From assembly GCA_002343485.1 (NCBI GenBank), contig DDST01000138.1, positions 20,836-48,818 on the forward strand: a stretch of DNA of 27,983 nucleotides, written 5' to 3'. The notes under the pieces are model-generated. The model saw only the letters and a program-made list of their open reading frames with translations. It had not been told where the DNA came from and ran no database searches. Shown here in pieces: positions 1 through 7,362 of this stretch (positions are counted from its first letter, which is position 1; each line of letters starts with the position of its first letter). Position numbers and translations under genes: made by a program. This DNA is from Proteobacteria bacterium UBA2383. GTDB lineage: Bacteria > Pseudomonadota > Gammaproteobacteria > Competibacterales > Competibacteraceae.

Positions 1-709
1 CCACCAGACCCGTTACTGGAACCCTAAAATGGCCCCATATATCTTTGGGGCGCGCAGCAAGATCCACATCATCAATCTGGAAAAAACTCTGCCACTGTAT
101 CTCGAGTCGTTGAATTTCATCGGCCGGTTAGCATCGAAAGGTGGCAAGATCTTGCTGGTAGGCACCAAGCGCTCGGCTCGCGAAGCGACCGCCGAGGCGG
201 CGATCCGTTGTGCTATGCCTTATGTCAACCACCGCTGGCTGGGGGGAATGCTCACCAATTTCAAGACGGTCCGGCAGTCCATCAAGCGGCTTAAAGACTT
301 GGAGTTGATGGCCCAGGATGGCACTTTTGACCGGCTGGCCAAGAAAGAAGTCATCGGCTTGCGGCGAGATATGGATAAGCTGGAGCGCAGCCTCGGCGGC
401 ATCAAGGATATGACGAGCCTGCCAGATGCACTGTTCGTCATTGACGTAGGTCACGAGCGTATCGCAGTTCAAGAAGCCAACAAGCTGGGGATTCCTGTTA
501 TTGGCTTGGTGGATACCAATAACTCGCCGGATGGTGTGGACTATGTGATCCCTGGTAATGATGATGCGATCCGTGCCATTCAACTGTATGTTGGCGGTTT
601 AGCCGAAGCGGTGCTGGAAGGCCGCGCGGTGCTGGCGAGCGGTCGCGGTCCCGAAGAAGAATTCGTCGAAATTCCCGAAGATACGTTGCCAGCCGGCGAA
701 GGCGGATGA
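1..709 (+). CDS. rpsB: 30S ribosomal protein S2, 5'-truncated
   Basis: Ribosomal protein S2 of the small subunit, needed for S1 docking and translation initiation. The window opens inside the gene: the reading frame is open from base 2 and reads HQTRYWNPK ahead of the Met at base 29, which matches the E. coli protein just after its first ~18 residues. The Met at 29 is therefore internal and the true start lies upstream of the window. Family motifs visible are FGARSKIHIINLEKT, VNHRWLGGMLTNFKTVRQS, SLGGIKDM and PDGVDYVIPGNDDAIRA. The C-terminus is acidic, as in relatives. The next gene is tsf, 112 bases downstream, separated by a clear hairpin. The rpsB-tsf pairing is near-universal in bacteria, and identification is essentially certain. 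Confidence 0.98.
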   Translation, partial: HQTRYWNPKMAPYIFGARSKIHIINLEKTLPLYLESLNFIGRLASKGGKILLVGTKRSAREATAEAAIRCAMPYVNHRWLGGMLTNFKTVRQSIKRLKDLELMAQDGTFDRLAKKEVIGLRRDMDKLERSLGGIKDMTSLPDALFVIDVGHERIAVQEANKLGIPVIGLVDTNNSPDGVDYVIPGNDDAIRAIQLYVGGLAEAVLEGRAVLASGRGPEEEFVEIPEDTLPAGEGG

Positions 710-734
710 AGTTTCTGGGTGGCTATTTTGCCTC

Positions 735-769
735 AAAAGGCTCATGAGTCCGGTGCCCCTGAGCCTTTT
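735..769 (+). terminator. rpsB-tsf intergenic hairpin (attenuator-like)
   Basis: A perfect 10-bp inverted repeat (AAAAGGCTCA at 735-744, TGAGCCTTTT at 760-769) encloses a 15-nt loop. The right arm ends in four Ts and is followed by AAGCG rather than a long T-run. That looks like a partial or Rho-independent attenuator between rpsB and tsf rather than a full stop. Such a device would set the S2 to EF-Ts ratio. The structure is seen in the sequence; the function is inferred. Confidence 0.6.
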
Positions 770-821
770 AAGCGACTTAACTTAATCCAGTACAGAACAG
801 TTTTTTTAGAGGTAAGCAAGC

Positions 822-1700
822 ATGGCGGAAATCACCGCAGCGTTAGTCAAGGAACTACGCGAACGCACGGGTTCGGGAATGATGGAGTGCAAGCGGGCTT
901 TGCAGGAAACCGGCGGCGATATCGAGATGGCCGTTGAGTCGATGCGCAAAGCCGGCCAGGCCAAGGCTGATAAAAAGGCGAGCCGGATTGCAGCCGAAGG
1001 CTTGATTGTGGTCAAACAGGCTAGTAACGCGGTCGCCATGGTTGAGGTCAACTGCGAAACCGATTTCGTGACTAAAAACAACGACTTTCGGGCCTTTACC
1101 GATGCTGTAGCCGAAGTCGCGCTCCATAGCGAATGGGCTGACCTGGATACGTTGCTGGCAGCGAATATGGCCAACGATCAAAGTGTCGAGCAGAACCGGC
1201 GGGATTGCATCGCCAAAATCGGTGAGAATATCAATGTCCGCCGTTTTACCCGTTTGGCTACCACGAATGGCATTTTAGGCAGTTACCTGCATGGCGCCCG
1301 TATTGGGGTACTGGTGGAGCTGGAAGGTGGCGACGCTGAACTGGCCAAAGATATCGCCATGCATATTGCCGCCAGCCGGCCGCTATGTATTAGCGCCGAC
1401 CAGGTTCCGGCGGAGTTGCTTGCCAAGGAGAAGGACATCTTTGCAGCCCAGGCAGCAGCCAGTGGCAAACCGGCCAATATCATCGATAAGATGGTGGAAG
1501 GGCGGTTGCGCAAGTATTTGGAAGAAATAACGTTGCTTGGCCAGCCGTTTGTCAAGGATACAGAGCAAAGTGTGGACAAGCTGTTGAAGTCCCAAAAGGC
1601 CCGGGTTGTCCGCTTTGAGCGTTTCGAGCTTGGTGAAGGCATCGAAAAAAAATCAGACAATTTTGCTGCTGAGGTGATGGCAGCGGCGCGCAGCGACTAA
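822..1700 (+). CDS. tsf: Elongation factor Ts
   Basis: EF-Ts is the cytoplasmic guanine-nucleotide exchange factor that recycles EF-Tu-GDP to EF-Tu-GTP. The 292-residue product is slightly longer than the E. coli protein (283). It starts with the family N-terminal UBA-like module MAEITAALVKELRERTGSG and MMECKRALQETGGD, followed by the core motif VEVNCETDFVTKN (residues about 75-87). The C-terminus carries the conserved LLGQPFVKD stretch. An AGAGG ribosome binding site lies at 808-812, nine bases before the ATG. The gene sits between rpsB and pyrH, as in most proteobacteria. There is a 153-base gap to pyrH containing a candidate promoter. Confidence 0.98.
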   Translation: MAEITAALVKELRERTGSGMMECKRALQETGGDIEMAVESMRKAGQAKADKKASRIAAEGLIVVKQASNAVAMVEVNCETDFVTKNNDFRAFTDAVAEVALHSEWADLDTLLAANMANDQSVEQNRRDCIAKIGENINVRRFTRLATTNGILGSYLHGARIGVLVELEGGDAELAKDIAMHIAASRPLCISADQVPAELLAKEKDIFAAQAAASGKPANIIDKMVEGRLRKYLEEITLLGQPFVKDTEQSVDKLLKSQKARVVRFERFELGEGIEKKSDNFAAEVMAAARSD

Positions 1701-1783
1701 GAAGGTCTGACGCAGATCCTAGAATAGGGCTCTTGCCCGTTTGGATTTAGATATCGGCTGGAAACCCGTGCTACACCATGTCC

Positions 1784-1813
1784 ATGACGCCGGAGCTATG
1801 ATTCCGGTACAAT
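1784..1813 (+). promoter_or_regulatory. Candidate sigma-70 promoter for pyrH
   Basis: In the tsf-pyrH gap, ATGACG (1784-1789, four of six matches to the -35 consensus) is followed after 18 bases by TACAAT (1808-1813, five of six to the -10 consensus). Transcription would begin about 35 bases before the pyrH start. pyrH commonly has its own promoter in related bacteria. This is a motif match only; no transcript data are available. Confidence 0.4.
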
Positions 1814-1853
1814 CCGCTTATTTTCATAACAGTGCAGGCTAAAGGGTTCCCTT

Positions 1854-2579
1854 ATGCTGAATTCCAGGCCGGTATTCAAGCGTATTCTTCTCAAGCTCAG
1901 TGGCGAGGTGCTAATGGGCGAAGACGATTACGGCATCGATACTCAGGTCATTGCCCGCATAGCCAGTGAGGTGCGTGAGTTACGTCAATTGGGTGTGGAA
2001 GTAGGTATGGTCATCGGCGGTGGTAACCTGTTTCGAGGTGCTGGCTTGGCCAGAGCTGGCATGGATCGGGTCACTGCCGATCACATGGGGATGTTAGCGA
2101 CGGTTATGAACTCGCTGGCGATGCAGGACACTCTAGAGCGGTTTGGTGTCTTTACCCGGGTCATGTCAGCTATCCGTATCAACCAAGTCTGTGAGGACTA
2201 TATTCGCCGCCGTGCCATCCGCCATCTGGAAAAAGGCCGAGTGGTGATTTTCGCTGCCGGTACCGGCAATCCCTTCTTCACCACCGATTCCGCTGCCAGC
2301 TTGCGAGCTATTGAGATCAATGCCGACGTGATGCTCAAGGCTACCAAGGTGGACGGCATCTATTCTGCGGATCCTTTTAAGAATCCGGAAGCAGTACGCT
2401 ATGACTGCTTAACTTACGATGAGGTGCTGGCGCGCAAACTGCAGGTCATGGACGCCACGGCCATTGTCATGTGCCGTGAACATGACCTGCCGCTGATGGT
2501 TTTTAACATCAATCGCCACGGCGACCTGGTCAGGATCGTCTGCGGTGAGAAGGTAGGCACTACTGTAGTGCGGGAATGA
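1854..2579 (+). CDS. pyrH: UMP kinase
   Basis: Uridylate kinase phosphorylates UMP to UDP with ATP, the entry step to UTP and CTP. It belongs to the hexameric amino-acid-kinase fold family, not to the eukaryotic UMP kinase family. The 241-residue protein has the expected length. Visible motifs are the N-terminal KRILLKLSGEVLMG (ATP-binding), VIGGGNLFRGAG (substrate loop), GTGNPFFTTDSAA (UMP binding) and ATKVDGIYSADP. AAAGGG at 1841-1846 precedes the ATG by seven bases. The TGA stop overlaps the first ATG of the frr reading frame (ATGA), so the two are likely co-translated. PyrH is allosterically regulated in relatives by GTP and UTP; nothing in the DNA speaks to that. Confidence 0.98.
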   Translation: MLNSRPVFKRILLKLSGEVLMGEDDYGIDTQVIARIASEVRELRQLGVEVGMVIGGGNLFRGAGLARAGMDRVTADHMGMLATVMNSLAMQDTLERFGVFTRVMSAIRINQVCEDYIRRRAIRHLEKGRVVIFAAGTGNPFFTTDSAASLRAIEINADVMLKATKVDGIYSADPFKNPEAVRYDCLTYDEVLARKLQVMDATAIVMCREHDLPLMVFNINRHGDLVRIVCGEKVGTTVVRE

Positions 2580-2584
2580 CGACC

Positions 2585-3142
2585 ATGATCGACGATATCA
2601 AGAAAGATGCTACGGACCGCATGGCCAAAAGCGTGGATACGCTCAAGCAGGAATTGATTAAGCTGCGTACTGGGCGCGCCCACGCCAGCTTGTTGGACCA
2701 TGTGACAGTCAACTACTATGGCAGCGAAACCCCACTCAACCAGGTCGCTTCTGTCGGGGTAACCGATGCCCGCACCCTGCTCGTGACGCCTTGGGAAAAG
2801 AATATGGTTGGCCCCATTGAGAAGGCTATCATGAAATCGGATCTGGGCCTGAATCCTGTCACTGCTGGTATGGCTATCCGGGTCCCATTGCCGCCATTGA
2901 CTGAGGAACGCCGCCGGGATTTGGTTAAAGTGGTTCGGCAAGAAGGGGAGAGTGCTAAAGTGGCAATTCGTAATATCCGCCGGGATGCTAACAACCAGTT
3001 TAAAGCACTGCTCAAAGACAAGACCATTACCGAAGATGCCGAACGACAGGCCCAGGATGAAATACAGAAACTGACCGACCGGCACATTCAAGAGGTCGAC
3101 AAGATTCTCGCTGCCAAAGAAGCTGAATTAATGGAAATTTGA
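2585..3142 (+). CDS. frr: Ribosome recycling factor
   Basis: RRF splits post-termination 70S ribosomes together with EF-G. The reading frame is open from an ATG at 2576 that overlaps the pyrH stop. The ATG at 2585 gives MIDDIKKDATDRMAKS, which lines up with the N-terminus of E. coli RRF and yields its usual 185 residues. CGGGA at 2571-2575 lies nine bases before 2585 but touches 2576, which also favours 2585. Family motifs are LRTGRAHASLLD, VTPWEKNM, SDLGLNPVTAG, IRVPLPPLTEERR and RNIRRDANNQFKALLKDK. It follows pyrH in the standard order. The function is certain; only the start is debatable by three codons. Confidence 0.97.
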   Translation: MIDDIKKDATDRMAKSVDTLKQELIKLRTGRAHASLLDHVTVNYYGSETPLNQVASVGVTDARTLLVTPWEKNMVGPIEKAIMKSDLGLNPVTAGMAIRVPLPPLTEERRRDLVKVVRQEGESAKVAIRNIRRDANNQFKALLKDKTITEDAERQAQDEIQKLTDRHIQEVDKILAAKEAELMEI

Positions 3143-3193
3143 GAGATCAGCTTGGGCTCTGTCTGAGCATGAACTCACATAAGAACCGCTCGC

Positions 3194-3958
3194 ATGTCGG
3201 ATGATGTGCAGACGCCGCGTGTAGCGAGCAACTGGCGGCCTCGCCATATAGCGATTGTGATGGATGGCAACGGCCGCTGGGCGCAACAGCGTTCTTTGCC
3301 GCGCACCGCCGGTCATCGGGAGGGTGCCAAGGCTGTGCGGCGTGTGGTTGAAGCATGTGTTGAGCGTGACATTGCCGTGTTAACGCTGTTCGCATTCAGT
3401 AGTGAGAACTGGTGCCGGCCGCGCCGGGAAGTGGAAATCCTGATGAATTTGTTTCTGACCACCTTGCGTGGTGAAATCCGCCGGCTGGATGTTGCCAATG
3501 TCCGTTTGCGGTTCATCGGGGACCATCGCGCATTTTCACCGACCTTGCAAGACTACATCCGCAAAGCGGAGCAACGGACAATGCGGAACACTGGCCTGAC
3601 GCTGGTGATCGCTGCTAATTATGGCGGTCGCTGGGATATTGTCCAAGCCGCGAAGCAAGCTGCTGCAGACGTCGCGGCTGGCCGGTTGTCACCCAGCGAT
3701 TTAACGTCAGAGACCTTCCATCGTTATACTTGCCTTGCCGATTTACCAGAACTGGATTTATTTATCCGCACCGGTGGAGAGCAACGCATCAGCAATTTTC
3801 TGCTCTGGCAACTGGCTTATACTGAGCTGTATTTTAGTGAACGGCTGTGGCCGGACTACAGTGCAGGTGATTTGGATGCTGCCTGCGCGGCCTTCGCTAG
3901 CCGGCAGCGGCGCTTTGGCCAGACCGGTGAACAAGTGATGCAGGATCAACATGCTTAA
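3194..3958 (+). CDS. uppS: Undecaprenyl diphosphate synthase (cis-prenyltransferase)
   Basis: Condenses eight isopentenyl diphosphates onto farnesyl diphosphate to make the C55 lipid carrier for peptidoglycan and O-antigen. The 254-residue protein has the signature HIAIVMDGNGRWAQQR, with catalytic Asp24. Further motifs are GHREGAKAVRR, LFAFSSENWCRP, IAANYGGRWDI and the C-terminal RTGGEQRISNFLLWQ with the diphosphate-binding arginines. No strong ribosome binding site is visible before the ATG, so its level may depend on flow from frr 51 bases upstream. Its end overlaps cdsA by 8 bases. Dxr, which feeds the same isoprenoid route, lies two genes on. Confidence 0.97.
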   Translation: MSDDVQTPRVASNWRPRHIAIVMDGNGRWAQQRSLPRTAGHREGAKAVRRVVEACVERDIAVLTLFAFSSENWCRPRREVEILMNLFLTTLRGEIRRLDVANVRLRFIGDHRAFSPTLQDYIRKAEQRTMRNTGLTLVIAANYGGRWDIVQAAKQAAADVAAGRLSPSDLTSETFHRYTCLADLPELDLFIRTGGEQRISNFLLWQLAYTELYFSERLWPDYSAGDLDAACAAFASRQRRFGQTGEQVMQDQHA

Positions 3959-4760
3959 ACAACGCATTGCCACCGCGAGTGTTCTGGCTCTCCTGGTCAT
4001 CTGGGTGGTACTAAAGTTACCCACGGTGGGGTTTGGTCTGGCGTTGCTAGCAGTGATTTTGCCCGGTGCCTGGGAATGGACGCGCCTGATTGGTCTGCAG
4101 TCAATGCGCGATCGGCTACTGTATGTGGGCGTGATACTGGCGTTGATCCTGGCGATTTGGCCGTTGCTTGACCACATGGCGTTAGTGAGCGGCCTATTGG
4201 CGTTGACCGTCCTGGGTTGGTGCGGTGCGATGTTCTGGTTGCGCCGTTACGCCAAGTGCCCGGATCATCAGGACCGGCCATTACCGGTGGGTATCGCCGG
4301 CGTTGTAGTGCTGGCGGTGCCGTGGGTGGCGCTCATGGGGCTGCGGGGCGAGTTCGGACCGGGCTATGTGCTGTTTCTGTTTTTGTTGGTGTGGGCGGCT
4401 GATGTCAGTGCCTATTTCGCTGGCCGCCGTTGGGGACGGCGCAAGCTGGCGCCTGCGATCAGCCCCGGAAAAACCTGGGAAGGGGTTGGCGGTGCCGGGA
4501 TGGCGGCACTGGCATTAGCGTTGGCAGGAGCAGCATTGCTGGATGCCGGTCCGCGCTGGCCGGCATTCGTGGCAGTGTGCTTAGTCACAGTCGGTTTTTC
4601 CATCGCTGGAGACTTGTTCGAGAGTATGCTCAAACGGCAGTGTGGGGTCAAAGACAGCGGTTCGCTGTTACCGGGTCATGGAGGTGTTCTTGATCGGGTA
4701 GACAGCCTGACCGCTGCTGCGCCGGTCTTTCTGCTGGGCCTATACGGAGTATGGGGATGA
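3951..4760 (+). CDS. cdsA: Phosphatidate cytidylyltransferase (CDP-diacylglycerol synthase)
   Basis: Inner-membrane enzyme that makes CDP-diacylglycerol from phosphatidate and CTP, the branch point to phosphatidylethanolamine and phosphatidylglycerol. The 269-residue protein is highly hydrophobic, with about seven or eight predicted membrane segments. It carries the complete family signature at residues 225-251: SMLKRQCGVKDSG, then HGGVLDRVD, with the conserved Lys-Arg, Lys-Asp and Asp residues. The start overlaps the uppS end by 8 bases. The TGA stop overlaps the preferred dxr start in ATGA, so translation of all three is probably coupled. Confidence 0.97.
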   Translation: MLKQRIATASVLALLVIWVVLKLPTVGFGLALLAVILPGAWEWTRLIGLQSMRDRLLYVGVILALILAIWPLLDHMALVSGLLALTVLGWCGAMFWLRRYAKCPDHQDRPLPVGIAGVVVLAVPWVALMGLRGEFGPGYVLFLFLLVWAADVSAYFAGRRWGRRKLAPAISPGKTWEGVGGAGMAALALALAGAALLDAGPRWPAFVAVCLVTVGFSIAGDLFESMLKRQCGVKDSGSLLPGHGGVLDRVDSLTAAAPVFLLGLYGVWG

Positions 4761-5959
4761 ATAGGCGGATCGGTATCGCTATTCTCGGTTCCACCGGCTC
4801 CATTGGAGTTAGCACACTCAACGTGCTGCAACGTCACCCCGAACGTTTCCAGGTCATTGCGCTGACGGCCCACCGGGATATCGAAAGTCTGCTCCAACAA
4901 TGCCTGACGCACGAACCCAAGTATGCGGTGATGGTAGATACCGGCGCGGCTGAGCAATTACGCCACCGGTTGCAAGCGGCTGGCCGTCCGGTCGAGGTGC
5001 TGGCCGGAGTGGAAGGATTAGAGCGGGTTGCAGCGTTACCCGAAGTTGCCAGTGTCATGGCAGCCATCGTCGGGGCAGCAGGTCTGTTGCCGACTCTAGC
5101 GGCGGCGCGAGCCGGTAAGCGGGTGCTGCTGGCAAATAAAGAGGCGCTGGTTATGGCTGGGCCTCTGTTCATGGCGGCAGTGCGCGAACATGATGCAGAA
5201 CTATTACCTATCGACAGTGAACATAATGCAGTGTTTCAGTGCCTCCCTCCAGCATTCGCGTCTGCGGGACTTGATGCCGTTGGGGTGCGGCGTATCCTGC
5301 TGACCGGTTCTGGTGGGCCCTTTCGCCTCACATCTCTTGATCAGCTAGCGGATGTGACTCCGGCGCAGGCCTGTGCTCATCCGAACTGGGACATGGGCCG
5401 GAAAATTTCGGTGGATTCCGCCACCATGATGAACAAAGGTCTAGAAGTCATCGAAGCCCATTGGCTGTTTGGAGCACCGCTAGAGCAGATCCAAGTCGTG
5501 ATTCATCCGCAAAGCGTGATTCATTCGATGGTAGAATATCAGGATGGCTCAGTACTGGCGCAACTAGGCAATCCGGACATGCGTACGCCGATTGCTCATG
5601 CGCTGGCTTGGCCGCAACGGCTGGCGTCCGGATCCACATTTCTGGATTTCGCGCAAATCGCCAAACTGGAGTTTATGACCCCTGATTTCACACGCTTTCC
5701 TTGTCTGAAGCTCGCCTTCGCTGCGCTAGAAGCAGGTGGCACTGCACCGGCCATTCTCAATTCGGCCAATGAAATTGCCGTGCAAGCCTTTCTTGATGGA
5801 CGAATTCGCTATACCGATATCTATACCGTTGTCCAATCTACATTGGAACGGGTTAATGGGCGCCCTGTTGCGTCGCTGGCGGTCATTCTCGACGATGATG
5901 CCCAGGCCCGAGCTGTAGCCGGCGAATGGGTCGCTACGCATGGCAGAGGTATTCGATGA
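4757..5959 (+). CDS. dxr: 1-deoxy-D-xylulose 5-phosphate reductoisomerase
   Basis: Converts DXP to 2-C-methyl-D-erythritol 4-phosphate with NADPH, the committed step of the MEP isoprenoid pathway. The frame is open from an ATG at 4751, but GGAG at 4746-4749 is only one base from that codon and seven bases from the ATG at 4757. The second ATG also overlaps the cdsA stop as ATGA and gives the usual N-terminus MNRRIGIAILGSTGSIG, so 4757 was chosen (400 residues). Counting from it, the nucleotide loop GSTGSIG is at residues 11-17. The metal ligands are Asp153 and Glu155 (IDSEHNAVFQ) and Glu230 (KGLEVIEAHW). The substrate loop HPQSVIHSMVEY is intact. Confidence 0.97.
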   Translation: MNRRIGIAILGSTGSIGVSTLNVLQRHPERFQVIALTAHRDIESLLQQCLTHEPKYAVMVDTGAAEQLRHRLQAAGRPVEVLAGVEGLERVAALPEVASVMAAIVGAAGLLPTLAAARAGKRVLLANKEALVMAGPLFMAAVREHDAELLPIDSEHNAVFQCLPPAFASAGLDAVGVRRILLTGSGGPFRLTSLDQLADVTPAQACAHPNWDMGRKISVDSATMMNKGLEVIEAHWLFGAPLEQIQVVIHPQSVIHSMVEYQDGSVLAQLGNPDMRTPIAHALAWPQRLASGSTFLDFAQIAKLEFMTPDFTRFPCLKLAFAALEAGGTAPAILNSANEIAVQAFLDGRIRYTDIYTVVQSTLERVNGRPVASLAVILDDDAQARAVAGEWVATHGRGIR

Positions 5960-7326
5960 GTAACAGCAGTCCATTGATTTCATTGCTGGCGTTGATCATT
6001 ACTCTGGGAGTGCTGATCACAGTGCATGAATTCGGGCATTTCTGGGTGGCACGCCGGTTAGGCGTCAAAGTGCTAAGATTTTCCATTGGTTTTGGTAAGC
6101 CCCTGTGGCGGTGGCGCGGCCAGGATGATGTGGAATACGCCATTGCCGTGCTGCCGTTGGGCGGCTATGTGAAAATGCTCGACGAGCGTGAAGGCGAAGT
6201 ACCGGCTGATCAGCTGCACCAGGCGTTTAACCGGCAATCAGTTGGTTCGCGTATCGCCATCGTTTTAGCCGGGCCACTGTGTAATTTTGTGTTCGCTATC
6301 TTTGCATACACCTGTATGTTTTTGATCGGTGTTCCTGGCATCAAACCATTAATGGATACGCCAGCCGCTGGGTCGCTGGCCGAGGCGGGCGGTTTTCGCA
6401 AGGGCGATTTAATTATGATGGTGGATGGCGAATCGACCCCAGCATTGGGTTCTGTCATGCTGGCGCTGGTTGATCGCGCTATGGCTGAAGAGATAATCCA
6501 GGTCGAAGTGAAGGATATCGATGGCCGGACGCGCATCCGCACTCTGGATACACGCCATGCGCCAGAATCGAATGAAGAAGTAAGAGTGTTTGAACAAATG
6601 GGGTTGACTCCCTGGCAACCGATGCTGCCGGCAGTGATCGGCCAGGTATTGCCGGATGGAGCCGCGAGCCGGGCAGGCTTGCAGCCGGGCGACCGTATCG
6701 TCTTGGCTGGAAGGGAATCCGTCACTGACTGGCAGCATTGGCGCAGCATTATCGAACGTTATCCTGACCAGCCCCTGAGTGTGCGTATTGAACGCAATGG
6801 AGTTGAGCAAACGCTGGAGCTAATTCCCGGCGCCCGAGAGAACCGTCAGGGCGAATGGACCGGCTTCATTGGCGCGGTGGCCGAGATGCCGCCTGATCTC
6901 GCCGAAGATTTGCGGGTTGTGGTGCGTTATGGGCCGCTGGATGCTATAGGTGTCGCCATTGGCAAAACCTGGGACATGTCACAATTAACTTTGCGTATGC
7001 TGGGCCGGATGCTGATTGGTAAGGCCTCGCTGGATAATCTCAGCGGACCACTGACCATTGCTCAGTTTGCTGGTCAGGCTGCCAGTGCTGGGTTGATCGC
7101 GTTCCTGTCACTGTTGGCTTTGGTTAGCATCAGCTTGGGGGTTTTGAATTTGTTGCCTGTGCCAGTATTGGATGGCGGGCATCTATTGTATTACTTGATC
7201 GAAGCAATCAAGGGCAGTCCGCTGCCGGAAGCGATCCAGCATGCCGGGCAGCAGGTGGGGATCGCTCTGTTATTGCTATTAATGGGACTCGCGTTGTTCA
7301 ACGATTTTAATCGTCTTCTGGGATAG
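5956..7326 (+). CDS. rseP: Site-2 zinc metalloprotease RseP
   Basis: Intramembrane protease that cleaves the anti-sigma factor RseA after DegS, releasing sigma-E in response to envelope stress; it also clears signal-peptide remnants. The frame is open from 5926, but the start at 5956 overlaps the dxr stop (ATGA), has AGAGGT at 5945-5950, and puts the first membrane helix at the N-terminus as in the family (456 residues). The zinc motif HEFGH is at residues 24-28 and the third ligand is in LDGGH (Asp406). Two PDZ domains lie between, visible as GSLAEAGGFRKGDLI and GAASRAGLQPGDRIV. The final helix ends in FNDFNRLLG, typical of RseP. It directly precedes bamA, whose product quality it monitors. 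Confidence 0.97.
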   Translation: MSNSSPLISLLALIITLGVLITVHEFGHFWVARRLGVKVLRFSIGFGKPLWRWRGQDDVEYAIAVLPLGGYVKMLDEREGEVPADQLHQAFNRQSVGSRIAIVLAGPLCNFVFAIFAYTCMFLIGVPGIKPLMDTPAAGSLAEAGGFRKGDLIMMVDGESTPALGSVMLALVDRAMAEEIIQVEVKDIDGRTRIRTLDTRHAPESNEEVRVFEQMGLTPWQPMLPAVIGQVLPDGAASRAGLQPGDRIVLAGRESVTDWQHWRSIIERYPDQPLSVRIERNGVEQTLELIPGARENRQGEWTGFIGAVAEMPPDLAEDLRVVVRYGPLDAIGVAIGKTWDMSQLTLRMLGRMLIGKASLDNLSGPLTIAQFAGQAASAGLIAFLSLLALVSISLGVLNLLPVPVLDGGHLLYYLIEAIKGSPLPEAIQHAGQQVGIALLLLLMGLALFNDFNRLLG

Positions 7327-7362
7327 GAGACGCCGATTTAGGCAGGAGATAAGGATTCGCTT

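Noticed and set aside
1727..1738. GGGC-TCTT-GCCC as a tsf terminator
   Set aside because: The stem is only four base pairs and no T-run follows.
2414..3091. A 225-codon open frame on the minus strand over pyrH and frr
   Set aside because: It is antisense to two strongly conserved genes, has no recognisable motif, and is explained by codon bias of the true genes.
5843..5875. Possible sigma-E promoter (GGAAC-like) ahead of rseP and bamA
   Set aside because: GGAAC is present but no matching TCAAA/TCTGA-type -10 was found at the right spacing. I also found none close upstream of bamA or skp.
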